Part shown: positions 50,656-60,144 of the stretch, one piece after another
Layout of the letters: every line of letters starts with the position of its first letter
Numbering within the stretch: the stretch's first letter is position 1
DNA from: Kribbella sindirgiensis
GTDB lineage: Bacteria; Actinomycetota; Actinomycetes; Propionibacteriales; Kribbellaceae
Length of the DNA: 64,000 nucleotides
Assembly: GCF_004331435.1 (NCBI RefSeq)
Contig: NZ_SJKA01000004.1
Span: 496,001-560,000, forward strand
Direction of reading: 5' to 3'
Made by a program: the position numbers and the translations under genes
The notes under the pieces: generated by a model
What the model was told of the DNA's origin: nothing
The model's input: only the letters and a program-made list of their open reading frames with translations
Databases searched by the model: none

Positions 50656-51878
50656 CCGGTCTCCTCATCCAGCAACATCAGCTCGACCTGATCGCCGGCG
50701 CGGACCGAGGTGACGTCCTCGGGTACCACGATCAGTGCGTTCGCCCGGCTCAACCCGCCGAGCAGGTGCGAGCCGTGCCCGCCGACTGTACTGGCCATCC
50801 AGCCCTGGTCGCCGGACGTGGCCGCAGCGCGGACGAACTGCCGCTTCCCCGCGGGCGAGCTGAACCCGTCGAGCGTCACGCCGGGCACCAGGGCCCGCCG
50901 GTACGGCATCTGCCCCATCATCTTGCGCAGCGCCGGCCGTACGAAGACCTCGAAGGAGATGTACGCCGACACCGGGTTGCCGGGCAGCGTGAAGATCGGG
51001 ACCTCGTCCTCACCGATCACGCCGAACCCCTGTGGCTTGCCCGGCTGCATCGCGACCTGCGGGAAGTCCACCGTGCCGAGCTTGGAGAGTTCCTCCTTCA
51101 CGATGTCGTACGCACCCATGCTGACACCGCCGGTAGTGATGACCAGGTCGGCACGCACCAACTGGTCGGACAGGGTGTCCATGATCCGTTTGGGGTCGTC
51201 GTCGACAATCCCGACGCGATACACCACCGCCCCGGCGTCCCGCGCGCACGCCGCCAGGGTGTAGCTGTTCGAGTCGTAGATCTGCCCCTCGCCCAGCCGG
51301 CTCCCCGGCTCCCGCAGCTCGGCCCCGGTCGAGATCACCACGACCCGTGGTCGCGGACGCGCCTTGACCCGCGCCCTCCCGACCGCGGCGAGTACGGCGA
51401 TCTGCCGCGGACCGAGGACGGTGTCACGCTCGAGCACCTGTGCTCCGGCCGTCACGTCCTCGCCCGCCCGCCGCACCGAGCCGCCGAGCGGCGGCTGTTG
51501 GGTGATCCGTACGTTGACCGTCCCACCGTCGGTCCACTCGACCGGCACGACACTGTCCGCCCCACGCGGCATCGGCGCACCGGTCATGATCCGCACACAG
51601 GTCCCAGGGGTCACCACGATCGGCTCACTGCGCCCGGCCCGGAACTCCCCGACCACCGGCAGGCTGATCGGGTTCTCGTCCGAAGCGCCGGCCAGATCGC
51701 CCGCCTGAACGGCGTACCCGTCCATGGCGGAGTTGTCGAACCCCGGCAGGCTCACCCCCGAGACGATGTCCTCGCAGAGCACCAGCCCGACCGCGTCCAT
51801 CAACGGCTGGTCGAACGCCGGCAGGGCCGCCACCCGTCCGAGTACGACCTCTAGATGCTCATCCACACTCCGTCTCAC
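50652..51878 (-). CDS. moeA: Molybdopterin molybdenumtransferase MoeA
   Basis: A 408-aa protein of normal length from the GTG at 51878 (RRSVDEHLEVVLGRV). Motifs: SLPGFDNSAMDGYAV, VRIMTGAPMPRGAD, LITTGGVSMGAYD and FTLPGNPVSAYISFEVFV. It inserts molybdate into adenylylated molybdopterin. It is the first of four coupled genes (moeA-moaC-mog-rimJ). Confidence 0.95.
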   Translation of the reverse strand: MRRSVDEHLEVVLGRVAALPAFDQPLMDAVGLVLCEDIVSGVSLPGFDNSAMDGYAVQAGDLAGASDENPISLPVVGEFRAGRSEPIVVTPGTCVRIMTGAPMPRGADSVVPVEWTDGGTVNVRITQQPPLGGSVRRAGEDVTAGAQVLERDTVLGPRQIAVLAAVGRARVKARPRPRVVVISTGAELREPGSRLGEGQIYDSNSYTLAACARDAGAVVYRVGIVDDDPKRIMDTLSDQLVRADLVITTGGVSMGAYDIVKEELSKLGTVDFPQVAMQPGKPQGFGVIGEDEVPIFTLPGNPVSAYISFEVFVRPALRKMMGQMPYRRALVPGVTLDGFSSPAGKRQFVRAAATSGDQGWMASTVGGHGSHLLGGLSRANALIVVPEDVTSVRAGDQVELMLLDEETG

Positions 51879-51955
51879 GAGCTCGACCCTAATCCACCGG
51901 TCGGGGGTTTCAACGCCAAGTTCCGGGAGGGTGCGTGAAGAAGTCCGGTTGGGGT

Positions 51956-52435
51956 CTAGGTGGGGTCCGATTCCGGGTGATTGCCCCAGACCATGCGGAC
52001 GTCCGGGGCGCGTTCCTCGTTCGCCGAGCCGTCGGTACGGCGTACCTCGTGGAAGTCGTGCCGCAGGTAGAAGGCCTGCGCGCGCGTGTTGGTCTGGAAG
52101 GTCCACAACGCCAGACCGCCGGGGCGAAGATCCTTGGCGAGGTCGACGAGGGCGGAGCCGATGCCCTGGCCGGCCGCGTCCGGAGCGACGTACAACTGGT
52201 CGAGGTCGTCACCGTCGAGGGTGAGGACCGCGACGATCCGGCCGTCGTCGAGGGCGACCCAGGTCTGCGCGTCCGGGAGCAGTACGTCGGCGAACCAGGA
52301 GGCGACCTGCTCCGCGGTGTGGATCGCGGGCGGCAGCTGGGAGTCCTCGGTATGCCGTGAGCGCCACCACACCGCGGCGGCCTCGTCGGTGTCGTAGGGC
52401 TCCAACGGCCGGACGAGCAGGTCGCCCACGCTCAA
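51956..52435 (-). CDS. GNAT-family N-acetyltransferase
   Basis: A 159-aa protein. The acetyl-CoA loop is QLYVAPDAAGQGIGSALVDLA, with the C-terminal NTRAQAFYLRHDFHEV of GNAT enzymes. The start is either TTG 52435, overlapping the UDPGP stop (TTGA), or GTG 52429. It lies between UDPGP and moeA. Substrate unknown. Confidence 0.87.
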   Translation of the reverse strand: MSVGDLLVRPLEPYDTDEAAAVWWRSRHTEDSQLPPAIHTAEQVASWFADVLLPDAQTWVALDDGRIVAVLTLDGDDLDQLYVAPDAAGQGIGSALVDLAKDLRPGGLALWTFQTNTRAQAFYLRHDFHEVRRTDGSANEERAPDVRMVWGNHPESDPT

Positions 52436-53817
52436 CGCAGCTCGGTCCCGTCCGGGACCACGCGCCGCTCACCGTCCGGCGCGGTCACCTCGACGTCCCC
52501 GATCACCACGACATCCTTGCCGAAGGCAACGTCGCCGCGGACCTCGAGCCGGTCGGCCCGGACCAGCGACGGCGACCCGGCCGGGAACCGGGCGTCGAAG
52601 TCGGCGAGGATCTTGAAGTACTCCGGGTCCAGGTCGACGTACGGCTCGTCGCCCTCGTGGGTGGTGGTCAGATCGCCGGTCTCGTCGAGCTCGTACACGT
52701 CCGAGCGCAGCACCAGCAGGTCGTTCGTCGTCTTCACCGGCTTGAACCGGCTGCGGTCCACGATCACCGCCTGGGACCCGTCGAAGGTCTCGATCGCGGT
52801 ACCCATCCCGGTCTCCAGCTGGATCACCTTCGGCGAGGTCGGGTCGGCCGGGTCGACGGTCTTGCGGTTCACCAGGATCGGCAGCCCGAGGATCCCGTCG
52901 TGCCCGTCCATCAGCTCGGCGAGCCGGTCCAGGTCGATCCACAGGTTGTTCGTGTTGAACATCCGGTGCCGGGTGACGTCCTGGAAGTACTGCGTGTCCT
53001 CGTCGGCCACCTGCGCGCTGTCCCGCAGGATCAGCCGCCCGTCGGGCTTCCGCACCGCGACGTGCCCGCCCTTGCGGTCGGACCGGGTCCGCCGGCAGAC
53101 CTCCATCCCGAACGGTACGTCGTGCTCCGCCATCCAGGCCGCGATCCGCGGGTCCGCGGTGGCGCCGAGGTTGTCCGCGTTGGAGATGAACGCGTGCCGG
53201 AAACCGTGCTCCCGCAGTGCGTCGAGGGTGCCCGAGGCAACCAGCGCGGTGAACAGGTCGCCGTGGCCGGGCGGGCACCAGGCGAGCTCCGGGTCCGGCT
53301 CCCACTCGGCCGGCGTCAGGTCGTCGGCGAGCAGCTTCGGCTCCATGTTCTGCAGGAAGTCGAGCGGCAGGCCGTCCACCGCGAGTCCGTCGTACTCGCT
53401 GAGGATCTGCAGCGACTCGGTCCTGGTGCGGAACGAGTTCATCAGCACCAGCGGCAGCGGTACGTCGTACGCGCGCCGGGTGCTCAGGATCTGGCGGGCG
53501 ATGATGTCCAGGAAGCTCAGTCCGTCCTTGACCGGCAGCGCGGACTTCGGGCCGGTGACGCCCATCGACGTACCGAGGCCGCCGTTCAGCTTGATGACGA
53601 CCGTCTCGGCGAGCGCGGCGCGAAGAGCCTCCGGGTCGGTGTCCAGGTGCTCCAGGTGCGGCAGGTCGCCCACCGGCTCGATGTCGTCCTCGCGGATCTT
53701 TCCCTGTTGCCCGGACTCGAGCAGCCGGTAGTAGTGCGTGAAGACGCGTATCGCGACGTCGGCAGCACCGGCCGCGCGCATCTTCTCCTGCGCTTGTCTG
53801 AGACCCACCTCACCCAT
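52432..53817 (-). CDS. UTP-glucose-1-phosphate uridylyltransferase, eukaryotic-like UDPGP family
   Basis: A 461-aa enzyme making UDP-glucose. The nucleotide loop is VIKLNGGLGTSMGVTGPKSALPV, with NSFRTRTES, PPGHGDLF, NADNLGATADP and FNTNNLWIDL, all typical of the UDPGP (UGP-type) family rather than bacterial GalU. It carries the C-terminal left-handed beta-helix (LEVRGDVAFGKDVVVIGDVEV). It occupies the galU position of the locus. Confidence 0.93.
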   Translation of the reverse strand: MGEVGLRQAQEKMRAAGAADVAIRVFTHYYRLLESGQQGKIREDDIEPVGDLPHLEHLDTDPEALRAALAETVVIKLNGGLGTSMGVTGPKSALPVKDGLSFLDIIARQILSTRRAYDVPLPLVLMNSFRTRTESLQILSEYDGLAVDGLPLDFLQNMEPKLLADDLTPAEWEPDPELAWCPPGHGDLFTALVASGTLDALREHGFRHAFISNADNLGATADPRIAAWMAEHDVPFGMEVCRRTRSDRKGGHVAVRKPDGRLILRDSAQVADEDTQYFQDVTRHRMFNTNNLWIDLDRLAELMDGHDGILGLPILVNRKTVDPADPTSPKVIQLETGMGTAIETFDGSQAVIVDRSRFKPVKTTNDLLVLRSDVYELDETGDLTTTHEGDEPYVDLDPEYFKILADFDARFPAGSPSLVRADRLEVRGDVAFGKDVVVIGDVEVTAPDGERRVVPDGTELR

Positions 53818-53882
53818 GCACCAACCCTAGGGGACGGCAGGTAATCCCAGTGTTGCGCGCGTCACGCTCATACGATCGAGGT

Positions 53883-54443
53883 GTGTTCCAGACGAAGGCC
53901 GCGGCGCGGCAGCACTTCCTGGGAGCGCGCGGGCTGCGGCCGCACGCGGAGGGACTGCTGGCGAGCGCCCAACAGGTGCTGCCCGAGGTGTACCGAGTCG
54001 CTCTCTACGTGTCCATGGGACCTGAGCCGCAGACCGGTGCGCTGATCGACTGGCTGCTCGCGACACACCGAGAGGTGCTGTTGCCGATCCTGTACGCCGA
54101 CAACGACCTGGGCTGGGGTGTCGCGCCCGGCGCGGCGGACCTGGTGCCCGGTCGGCTCGGTCTGTCCGAGCCGCCGACCGACCTGGGCTCCGACGCGATC
54201 GCCACCGCCGATCTGGTCATCTGCCCGGCCGTCGCTGTTACCCACGACGGCGTACGCCTCGGCCGCGGGGGCGGCTCGTACGACCGTGCGCTCGCCCGGG
54301 TCCGCCCTGGTACGCCGGTCTGGGCCGCTGTGTACGACACGGAGATCGTCGACGCTCTGCCGTCCGACCCCCACGACAAGCCGGTGGATGCGGCGCTGAC
54401 GCCAAATCGCTTGATCACACTGCGAGGATCGGGGGATGACTGA
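53883..54443 (+). CDS. 5-formyltetrahydrofolate cyclo-ligase
   Basis: A 186-aa folate enzyme that converts 5-formyl-THF to 5,10-methenyl-THF using ATP. The motif GRGGGSYDRAL is diagnostic; LLPILYADNDLGW and PNRLITL also fit. The GTG at 53883 is chosen; TACGAT four bases before it may be a -10 for a leaderless transcript. It diverges from UDPGP. Confidence 0.9.
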   Translation: MFQTKAAARQHFLGARGLRPHAEGLLASAQQVLPEVYRVALYVSMGPEPQTGALIDWLLATHREVLLPILYADNDLGWGVAPGAADLVPGRLGLSEPPTDLGSDAIATADLVICPAVAVTHDGVRLGRGGGSYDRALARVRPGTPVWAAVYDTEIVDALPSDPHDKPVDAALTPNRLITLRGSGDD

Positions 54444-55341
54444 GACCGCGGTCCAAGCCGCAGCCACAGCCGCACGCAACCTCGGCCTCACGGTCACCGA
54501 CCCGAGTGTCCTCTACGAGGCGTTCTCGACGGTCGTGCACCTGTTGCCCTCACCAGTGGTCGCCCGGGTACCGATGAACCTCCCAGGCGCCTTACAGGAA
54601 CCAGAGCCCGCCGTACGACGCCAGCAGCGCGAGCTGGACGTGGTGGTCTGGATGGCGGAGCAGGGACTCCCCGTGGTGCCGCCGAGCCCACTGGTCCCGC
54701 TGGCGCCCGCGGAGCAGGACGGACTGTCCATGACCTTCTGGACGTACGTCGAGGTGGACCAGGCAGCTGAACCGGACTACGTCGGGGCAACCGCCCGCGT
54801 GCCCGAGCTACACGCCCAGCTCGTGAAGTACCCGGGAGAGCTGCCCTGGATGACTCCTCTGCGGCTGATCGGCCCGGGCCTGGCGGCAGCCGAGGCAGTG
54901 CCGGGTCTGCTCGAGCAGGAGGACGTGGACCGGGCAAGAGCCGAGTGGAAGGTGCTGGAGCCGATTCTGACCAGCAGGGCCGGGTTCGAGGCGGTCTTCC
55001 CGTCCGCGACCGTGCAGCCGCTGCATGGCGACGCACCGTCGTGGAACCTGATCACTACCGTCGACGGGCCGCTGTGGGCCGACTTCGAGGACGTGACGAT
55101 CGGCCCGCTCGAGTGGGACCTCGCAGGCTTCGGCCCTGACCTGTGCCAGGCGTACGACGAGGGCGCGCGCTCTCGCGGTCTTCCGACGCTGGACCCGCAG
55201 ATCCAGCAGGTGATGGACCTGGCTCGCGCACTACAGGTCCTGGTCTGCACACCGCTGGTCCCGCAGTTCCCGGCCCTGGCCGACGGCATCCGCATGTTCG
55301 CCGCCCAGTGGCGGGACATGCCGTTCGCAGGCGGCTGTTAG
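54436..55341 (+). CDS. Aminoglycoside phosphotransferase-family kinase
   Basis: A 301-aa APH-fold protein. The catalytic loop is LHGDAPSWNLI (HxDxxxxN) and the metal-binding Asp lies in WADFEDVTIGPLEWDLAG. Substrate unknown; such genes are usually small-molecule kinases. It overlaps the cyclo-ligase gene by 8 bases and its stop overlaps that of the convergent acylase gene. Confidence 0.87.
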   Translation: MTETAVQAAATAARNLGLTVTDPSVLYEAFSTVVHLLPSPVVARVPMNLPGALQEPEPAVRRQQRELDVVVWMAEQGLPVVPPSPLVPLAPAEQDGLSMTFWTYVEVDQAAEPDYVGATARVPELHAQLVKYPGELPWMTPLRLIGPGLAAAEAVPGLLEQEDVDRARAEWKVLEPILTSRAGFEAVFPSATVQPLHGDAPSWNLITTVDGPLWADFEDVTIGPLEWDLAGFGPDLCQAYDEGARSRGLPTLDPQIQQVMDLARALQVLVCTPLVPQFPALADGIRMFAAQWRDMPFAGGC

Positions 55342-57878
55342 CGGTCCGGCTTGGTGAACGTCAGGGAATGTTTGCGGGTGGCCTCCACCGCGCCCTTGGT
55401 GTAGGCCCACTGCAGTGTTTCGCCCTTGACCCACAGCTCGGTCTGGTCGGTGTAGTTCGACGAGAACGCGTGGCCGGACACACCGGTCAGGTTGACCCAG
55501 CGGGACTTGTCGAAGTCCGACAGGTCCACGACCATCCGCATCGACGGGGTCGCGGTCACCTCGTACCCCTCCGCGGCGTCCCAGCCGGTGGCGTCGACGA
55601 TCGACGTACCGCCGCCCAGCTCGTACGGGCCGCGGTTGAAGATCTTCTCGACCGCTCCGATCCCGGACTTGCCCAGCGTCTGGTTGGTCAGCGTCAGCTT
55701 GTGCAGCCGGCCCCACTGCCAGTTGGACGGCTCCCGGGCCATCTTCTGGGTGATCTCGGTCCGCGCGTTGATCAGGGCCTCGCGGAGGATGTCGTCCCGG
55801 CTCTCCCGCTGCGGCGTACCGATGTTGTCCCACCAGCCGCTGTTCTGCTGCCCGATCAGCGTGTGGATCACCTCGAACCAGCGGGAACCGCCGTCCGGCC
55901 AGGTGCCTTCGGGGAGCTGGTCGTGGAAGGTCAGCGCGAGCAGGTTGCGCCAGACCACGTTGAAGTACGCCGCGGCCGCCGAGTCCGGCGGCTGGGTGAA
56001 GTCCCAGTTCCGCAGAGCGTCCTGGCCCTGCTTGTCGAACGCGTCGTCGATGCTGATCCGCAGCAGGTACGGCACCAGCATCTCGGCGGCCTTGCTCTTG
56101 GTGTCCAGCTGGATCGACGCCATCGCGTTCGCGTCCAGCTTCCCCGCCTGCTTGATCCGGTCGAGGATCTGCTGCGAGCGGTAGCCGTAGTCCCAGGAGT
56201 TGGTCAGGTAGTACGTGTACGTGTTCGGTACGACGGCCTGGTTCGCGGTCACGATGATGCCGCTCGGCGGGTCGAACTCACTCGGCAGCGCGTCGAACGG
56301 GACGTACCCCTTCCAGGCGTACTTCGGATCCCAGCCCGGGACCGGCCAGTCGCCCCGGCCGGTGGTGCGGATCGGGATCAGCCCGGGCGCCTGGTAGCCG
56401 ATGTGGCCGTCGGTGTCGGCGTACACCAGGTTCTGCGAGGGCGCCTGGAAGTGCTCGGCGGCGACGCGGAACTGGGTCCAGTTCTGCGCGGTGTTGATCG
56501 CGAACAGCGCGTCAGCGGTCCGGCCCGGGTTCAGCGCGGTCCACTGCAGCGCGACGCCGTACGCCGTCGGGTACTTCGCCTGCGCCGCCGCCGACTCACC
56601 CACCTTGCGTTCGTCCTCGTCGACGTCCGAGAGGAGCGGACCGTGCCGGGTCTCGCGGACGGTGATCTTCACCGGCTCGTCCTGGCCGGCCACCTTGAAC
56701 GTCTCCTCGCGGGTGGCCATCGCGCGCCACTTGTTGTTGTAGAGGACGTTGTTGCCCTCGATCCGCTCCAGGTACAGGTCCTGGACGTCCGGGTCGAGGT
56801 TGGTGAAGCCCCAGGAGATCGCGTTGTTGTGGCCGATCACCACACCGGGCAGGCCCGAGAAGCTGAAGCCGGACACGTCGAACGGGCACGCCTTGCCGAC
56901 GTTGTTGCAGTGCAGGCCGACCTGCGTCCAGATCCCCGGCATGGTCGCGCCCAGGTGCGGGTCGTTGGCCAGCAACGGCTTGCCGGTGGTGGTGTGGTCA
57001 CCCGAAACCACCCAGGAGTTCGACCCGACGCCGTCGCCCTGCCCGAGCAGCTCGGGCAGGCCCTTGGCGACATTCTGCACCGAGTCCAGCGACTTGAGCA
57101 GGTCCTGGGTGAGCATGCTCCGCCGGACCTCGTTGCTGACCGGAGCGGTGGTGAACTTGCCGTCCTTGCCGATCGAGCCGGCGGCCATGATCGGCTGGTT
57201 CCGGTCGTACGGGTACTGCGGGTAGAGGCTCTCGACGTTGCGGGCCGGCATCGCGGCCAGCAGCTTCGTCCGGGTGACCTCTTCGTCCAGGTTGCCGCCC
57301 AGGTCCCACGCCATCGCCTTCAGCCAGGACAACGAGTCGGCCGCGGTCCACGGCTCCGGCGTGTAGTTCTTCGGGCCGCCGGGCTGCAGCGACAGGACGC
57401 CGTACTCCAGGCTGAGTCCGGAGCCGCTGTGCTTGGAGAGGTATGCGTTGACGCCGCGGGCGTAGTCGTCTAGGTACTGCCGGGTGGTCGGGCTGAGCAG
57501 CGGCAACTCCTTCTCCGCCACCCGCCGCCAGCCGAGCGTCCGGACGAACTTGTCGGTCTCGAGCGCGGTCTTGCCGAACAGCTCGCTCAGCCGGCCGGCC
57601 GTGACGTGCCGGCGGAAGTCCATCTCGAAGAACCGGTCCTGCGCGTGCACGTAGCCCTGCGCCGCGAACAGGTCGGCCGGGGTGTCGGCGTAGATCTGCG
57701 GGATTCCGTTCGCGTCCCGGACCACGCTGACGTCGGCGTCCAGGCCGTTCAGCTCGATCGTTCCGTCGTACGTCGGGAACGAGTGGCGGACGACGAAGAC
57801 GACGGTACCGGCGATCACCAGGAGGACCGTGGCGAGCGCGATTCCGCTGATGACGACGACTCGAAGCAGGCGTGGCAC
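55338..57878 (-). CDS. Penicillin-acylase-family Ntn hydrolase
   Basis: An 846-aa membrane-anchored protein from the GTG at 57878. One hydrophobic helix at about residues 5-32 tethers it outside the cell. The alpha part contains QGYVHAQDRFFEMDFRRHVTAGRLSE. The processing site and nucleophile are in GVGSNSWVVSG, with Ser near residue 286 becoming the beta-chain N-terminus; NDPHLGATMPGIW follows. Substrates may be acyl-homoserine lactones, beta-lactams or other amides. It appears complete. Confidence 0.92.
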   Translation of the reverse strand: MPRLLRVVVISGIALATVLLVIAGTVVFVVRHSFPTYDGTIELNGLDADVSVVRDANGIPQIYADTPADLFAAQGYVHAQDRFFEMDFRRHVTAGRLSELFGKTALETDKFVRTLGWRRVAEKELPLLSPTTRQYLDDYARGVNAYLSKHSGSGLSLEYGVLSLQPGGPKNYTPEPWTAADSLSWLKAMAWDLGGNLDEEVTRTKLLAAMPARNVESLYPQYPYDRNQPIMAAGSIGKDGKFTTAPVSNEVRRSMLTQDLLKSLDSVQNVAKGLPELLGQGDGVGSNSWVVSGDHTTTGKPLLANDPHLGATMPGIWTQVGLHCNNVGKACPFDVSGFSFSGLPGVVIGHNNAISWGFTNLDPDVQDLYLERIEGNNVLYNNKWRAMATREETFKVAGQDEPVKITVRETRHGPLLSDVDEDERKVGESAAAQAKYPTAYGVALQWTALNPGRTADALFAINTAQNWTQFRVAAEHFQAPSQNLVYADTDGHIGYQAPGLIPIRTTGRGDWPVPGWDPKYAWKGYVPFDALPSEFDPPSGIIVTANQAVVPNTYTYYLTNSWDYGYRSQQILDRIKQAGKLDANAMASIQLDTKSKAAEMLVPYLLRISIDDAFDKQGQDALRNWDFTQPPDSAAAAYFNVVWRNLLALTFHDQLPEGTWPDGGSRWFEVIHTLIGQQNSGWWDNIGTPQRESRDDILREALINARTEITQKMAREPSNWQWGRLHKLTLTNQTLGKSGIGAVEKIFNRGPYELGGGTSIVDATGWDAAEGYEVTATPSMRMVVDLSDFDKSRWVNLTGVSGHAFSSNYTDQTELWVKGETLQWAYTKGAVEATRKHSLTFTKPDR

Positions 57879-57939
57879 GGACCAACCGTAGAGAATCCCC
57901 CCGCCCACCCCAAATGGGGTCCCTCACAACTTTGCGTTG

Positions 57940-57968
57940 CTCTGCGTCGGCTGGACAGGGACGCAGAG
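57940..57968. repeat. Inverted repeat between the acylase and fmdB genes
   Basis: Nine-base exact arms (ctctgcgtc at 57940-57948 against 57960-57968) enclose an 11-base loop. It lies in the 187-base divergent promoter region, so it could be an operator or a leader hairpin. A smaller cccca/tgggg pair lies at 57908-57919. Confidence 0.45.
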
Positions 57969-58065
57969 TTGAGGTACGTGAGACCGGGTTTGGAATACTT
58001 CGGTCCGCTGGCGCATTATTAGCAGTCGGGTAGTAGGAGTGCCAGCGGCTTGAAGGGAACCGACC

Positions 58066-58419
58066 GTGCCGACGTACCAGTACCAGTGCACCGACTGTGG
58101 TGAAGCGCTCGAGGTGCGCCAGAGCTTCACGGACGATGCTCTGACCGTGTGCCCGAACTGCCAGGGGAACCTGCGCAAGGTCTTCAACGCCGTGGGCGTC
58201 GTGTTCAAGGGTTCCGGCTTCTACCGGACCGACAGCCGGTCGTCCGGCAAGAGCTCGGTGCCGGCGAAGTCCGAGGCGTCGTCCTCGTCCTCCGGGTCGT
58301 CGTCCAACGGGTCGTCGTCCAACGGCTCCTCCGGGTCGTCCTCGACCTCGTCTTCGTCGACTTCCTCCGCTTCGGGTTCGTCCTCGAGCAGCTCGTCCTC
58401 GGGCACCAGCGCGGCCTGA
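58066..58419 (+). CDS. FmdB-family zinc-ribbon regulatory protein
   Basis: A 117-aa protein. The first 52 residues form the FmdB zinc ribbon: YQCTDC (Cys8, Cys11) and CPNC (Cys29, Cys32), then GVVFKGSGFYRTDSR. The remaining 60 residues are almost pure Ser with Gly and Asn, a low-complexity tail. The GTG start has GAAGGGA upstream. It is a standard neighbour of mscL in actinobacteria. Confidence 0.92.
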   Translation: MPTYQYQCTDCGEALEVRQSFTDDALTVCPNCQGNLRKVFNAVGVVFKGSGFYRTDSRSSGKSSVPAKSEASSSSSGSSSNGSSSNGSSGSSSTSSSSTSSASGSSSSSSSSGTSAA

Positions 58420-58478
58420 CCGCGCACCCTGTGGATAACTGAAGGGCGGTCGCCGGCGAAACTCGTATCTTCTCCGGC

Positions 58479-59096
58479 ATGAAAATCCCTTCCCTGCTTC
58501 GTGACCTGCTCCGGGCCGCCCGGTGGCACCGTCGGCTCCTGGCCGGCGTCGCCGCCGCGGCCGCCGTGTACTTCGGACTTCTCGCCCTCTCCCCCGCACC
58601 GCCACCGACGGTCGCGGTGCTGGCCGCCGCGCGCGACCTCACCGGCGGCGTCGCACCGACGCGCGACGATCTGCGGACCGTCGATCTGCCACCCGGCTCG
58701 GTGCCCGCCGGTGCGCTCAGACCCGGCAGCGAACTGACGAGCAGGCTGCTCAGCGGACCGGTCAGAGCCGGCGAACCACTCACCGATGCCAGATTCCTGG
58801 CGCCACCCGCCGTGCCGCCAGGCTCGCTCGCCTACCCGTTCCGCGTCGACGACGCCGACATCACCGCGCTGCTCCGAGTCGGCGACCGCATCAATCTGTA
58901 CGCCGCCGACAGCACGACCGCCGGCGCCGCAAGTCAGCTCGCCCGCGCCGTGCCCGTGGTCGCCCTGCCCACGCCTCGATCGGCCACGTCCGGCGCACTG
59001 ATCGTGGTCGCCACCACGCCGGAGGTTGCCACCCGACTGGCCCAGGCCAGTGCGAACTCACGGATCACCGTGGCACTGACGCCGGACACGGGCTGA
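58479..59096 (+). CDS. SAF-domain (CpaB/RcpC-like) exported protein
   Basis: A 205-aa protein with one transmembrane helix at about 20-40 and a SAF domain (VAVLAAARDLTGG, LPPGSVPAGALRPG, GEPLTDARFL). Such proteins resemble the Flp pilus assembly factor CpaB. No other pilus genes are nearby. A TATCTT hexamer seven bases upstream of the ATG suggests a very short leader. Confidence 0.85.
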   Translation: MKIPSLLRDLLRAARWHRRLLAGVAAAAAVYFGLLALSPAPPPTVAVLAAARDLTGGVAPTRDDLRTVDLPPGSVPAGALRPGSELTSRLLSGPVRAGEPLTDARFLAPPAVPPGSLAYPFRVDDADITALLRVGDRINLYAADSTTAGAASQLARAVPVVALPTPRSATSGALIVVATTPEVATRLAQASANSRITVALTPDTG

Positions 59097-59212
59097 TCAC
59101 TCTTTGGGATTGTGTCGGCACGATGTGTTGCGCTCCGGCGCGGTCCCTCGCCCTGAGGAGGGTGCAGCCCTACGTTGTCCGGGTACAACCACCCGCTTCG
59201 TGGAGGCACCAC

Positions 59213-59602
59213 ATGCTCAAGGGCTTCAAGGAATTCATCATGCGCGGCAACGTCGTCGACCTCGCGGTCGCCGTCGTCATCGGCGCAGCGTTCACCAAGA
59301 TCATCGGCGCGGTCGTCGACGGGCTGATCAACCCGCTGATCGCGGCGATCTTCGGCAAGACGGACCTCACCGGCGTCTGGACCTTCGACATCAACGAGGC
59401 GAAGTTCTCGATCGGTCTGATCCTGGACGCGGCTCTGAACTTCCTGTTCGTGGCCGCTGCCATCTACTTCTTCATCGTGATGCCGCTGAACAAGCTGGCC
59501 GAGCGCCGCAAGCGCGGCCAGGAGCCCGAGCCGGACCCGCTGACCACCGACCAGGAGCTGCTGACCGAGATCCGCGACCTGCTCCGCAGCCGTCAGGCGT
59601 AA
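59213..59602 (+). CDS. mscL: Large-conductance mechanosensitive channel MscL
   Basis: A 129-aa channel releasing solutes under hypo-osmotic shock. MLKGFKEFIMRGNVVDLAVAVVIGAAFTKI is the N-terminal helix and TM1, then the periplasmic loop, TM2 (LNFLFVAAAIYFFIVMPL) and a charged tail. The start has TGGAGG upstream. Confidence 0.97.
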   Translation: MLKGFKEFIMRGNVVDLAVAVVIGAAFTKIIGAVVDGLINPLIAAIFGKTDLTGVWTFDINEAKFSIGLILDAALNFLFVAAAIYFFIVMPLNKLAERRKRGQEPEPDPLTTDQELLTEIRDLLRSRQA

Positions 59603-59627
59603 CGCGCCGGCAGGTGGGCGTACAACC

Positions 59628-60140
59628 TCAGCCCCTGAGCTCGCCGGCGTCCACCTGCTCACCGGCGTACCGCATCCAGCGGTACGGGACCGGCTGGCCG
59701 TCGTTCCACTCCTCCATCAAGGCGGCGGGGACATCGACGAAGCCACTGCCGTGATAGGCCCGGATCGCCGGAGCGTTCTCCGGGCGGACCCTGACGAACA
59801 CCTCCGAGTACCCGGCGTCCAGAGCGGGGCCGAGTAGTGCCCGCACGAGTTCGCCGCCGACCCCACGACCACGGACCTTCGGGTCCACGATGATCCGGGC
59901 GAGTTCGACCTCGTCCTCCTCGTCGTCGAGCCAGACCTCGCCGTACCCGACCGGCCGATCGCCGTCGAACAGCAGATAGGAGTGGATGCCCGAGTCGACC
60001 TTCCGCCAGCTCGTCCGCAGTTCCTCCGGGAACGGGTAGGCCACCCGCCCGGACAGCAAAGCCACCTCCTTGGCGTTCTCGGCCCAGCCCGCGACCTGCA
60101 CGCCGTACCCCTCGTCGAACCCCCGAAGTTCCACGCTCAT
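59628..60140 (-). CDS. GNAT-family N-acetyltransferase
   Basis: A 170-aa protein with the acetyl-CoA motif RIIVDPKVRGRGVGGELVRAL and the C-terminal NAPAIRAYHGSGFVDV. The ATG at 60140 has GAGGGG directly upstream. It follows the hydrolase fragment by 4 bases, so the two were probably co-transcribed. Confidence 0.88.
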   Translation of the reverse strand: MSVELRGFDEGYGVQVAGWAENAKEVALLSGRVAYPFPEELRTSWRKVDSGIHSYLLFDGDRPVGYGEVWLDDEEDEVELARIIVDPKVRGRGVGGELVRALLGPALDAGYSEVFVRVRPENAPAIRAYHGSGFVDVPAALMEEWNDGQPVPYRWMRYAGEQVDAGELRG

Positions 60141-60144
60141 CCCC

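Noticed and set aside
54436..55341. Aminoglycoside resistance determinant
   Set aside because: Only the general APH fold and catalytic loop are visible; the locus is housekeeping, so a resistance role is not supported.
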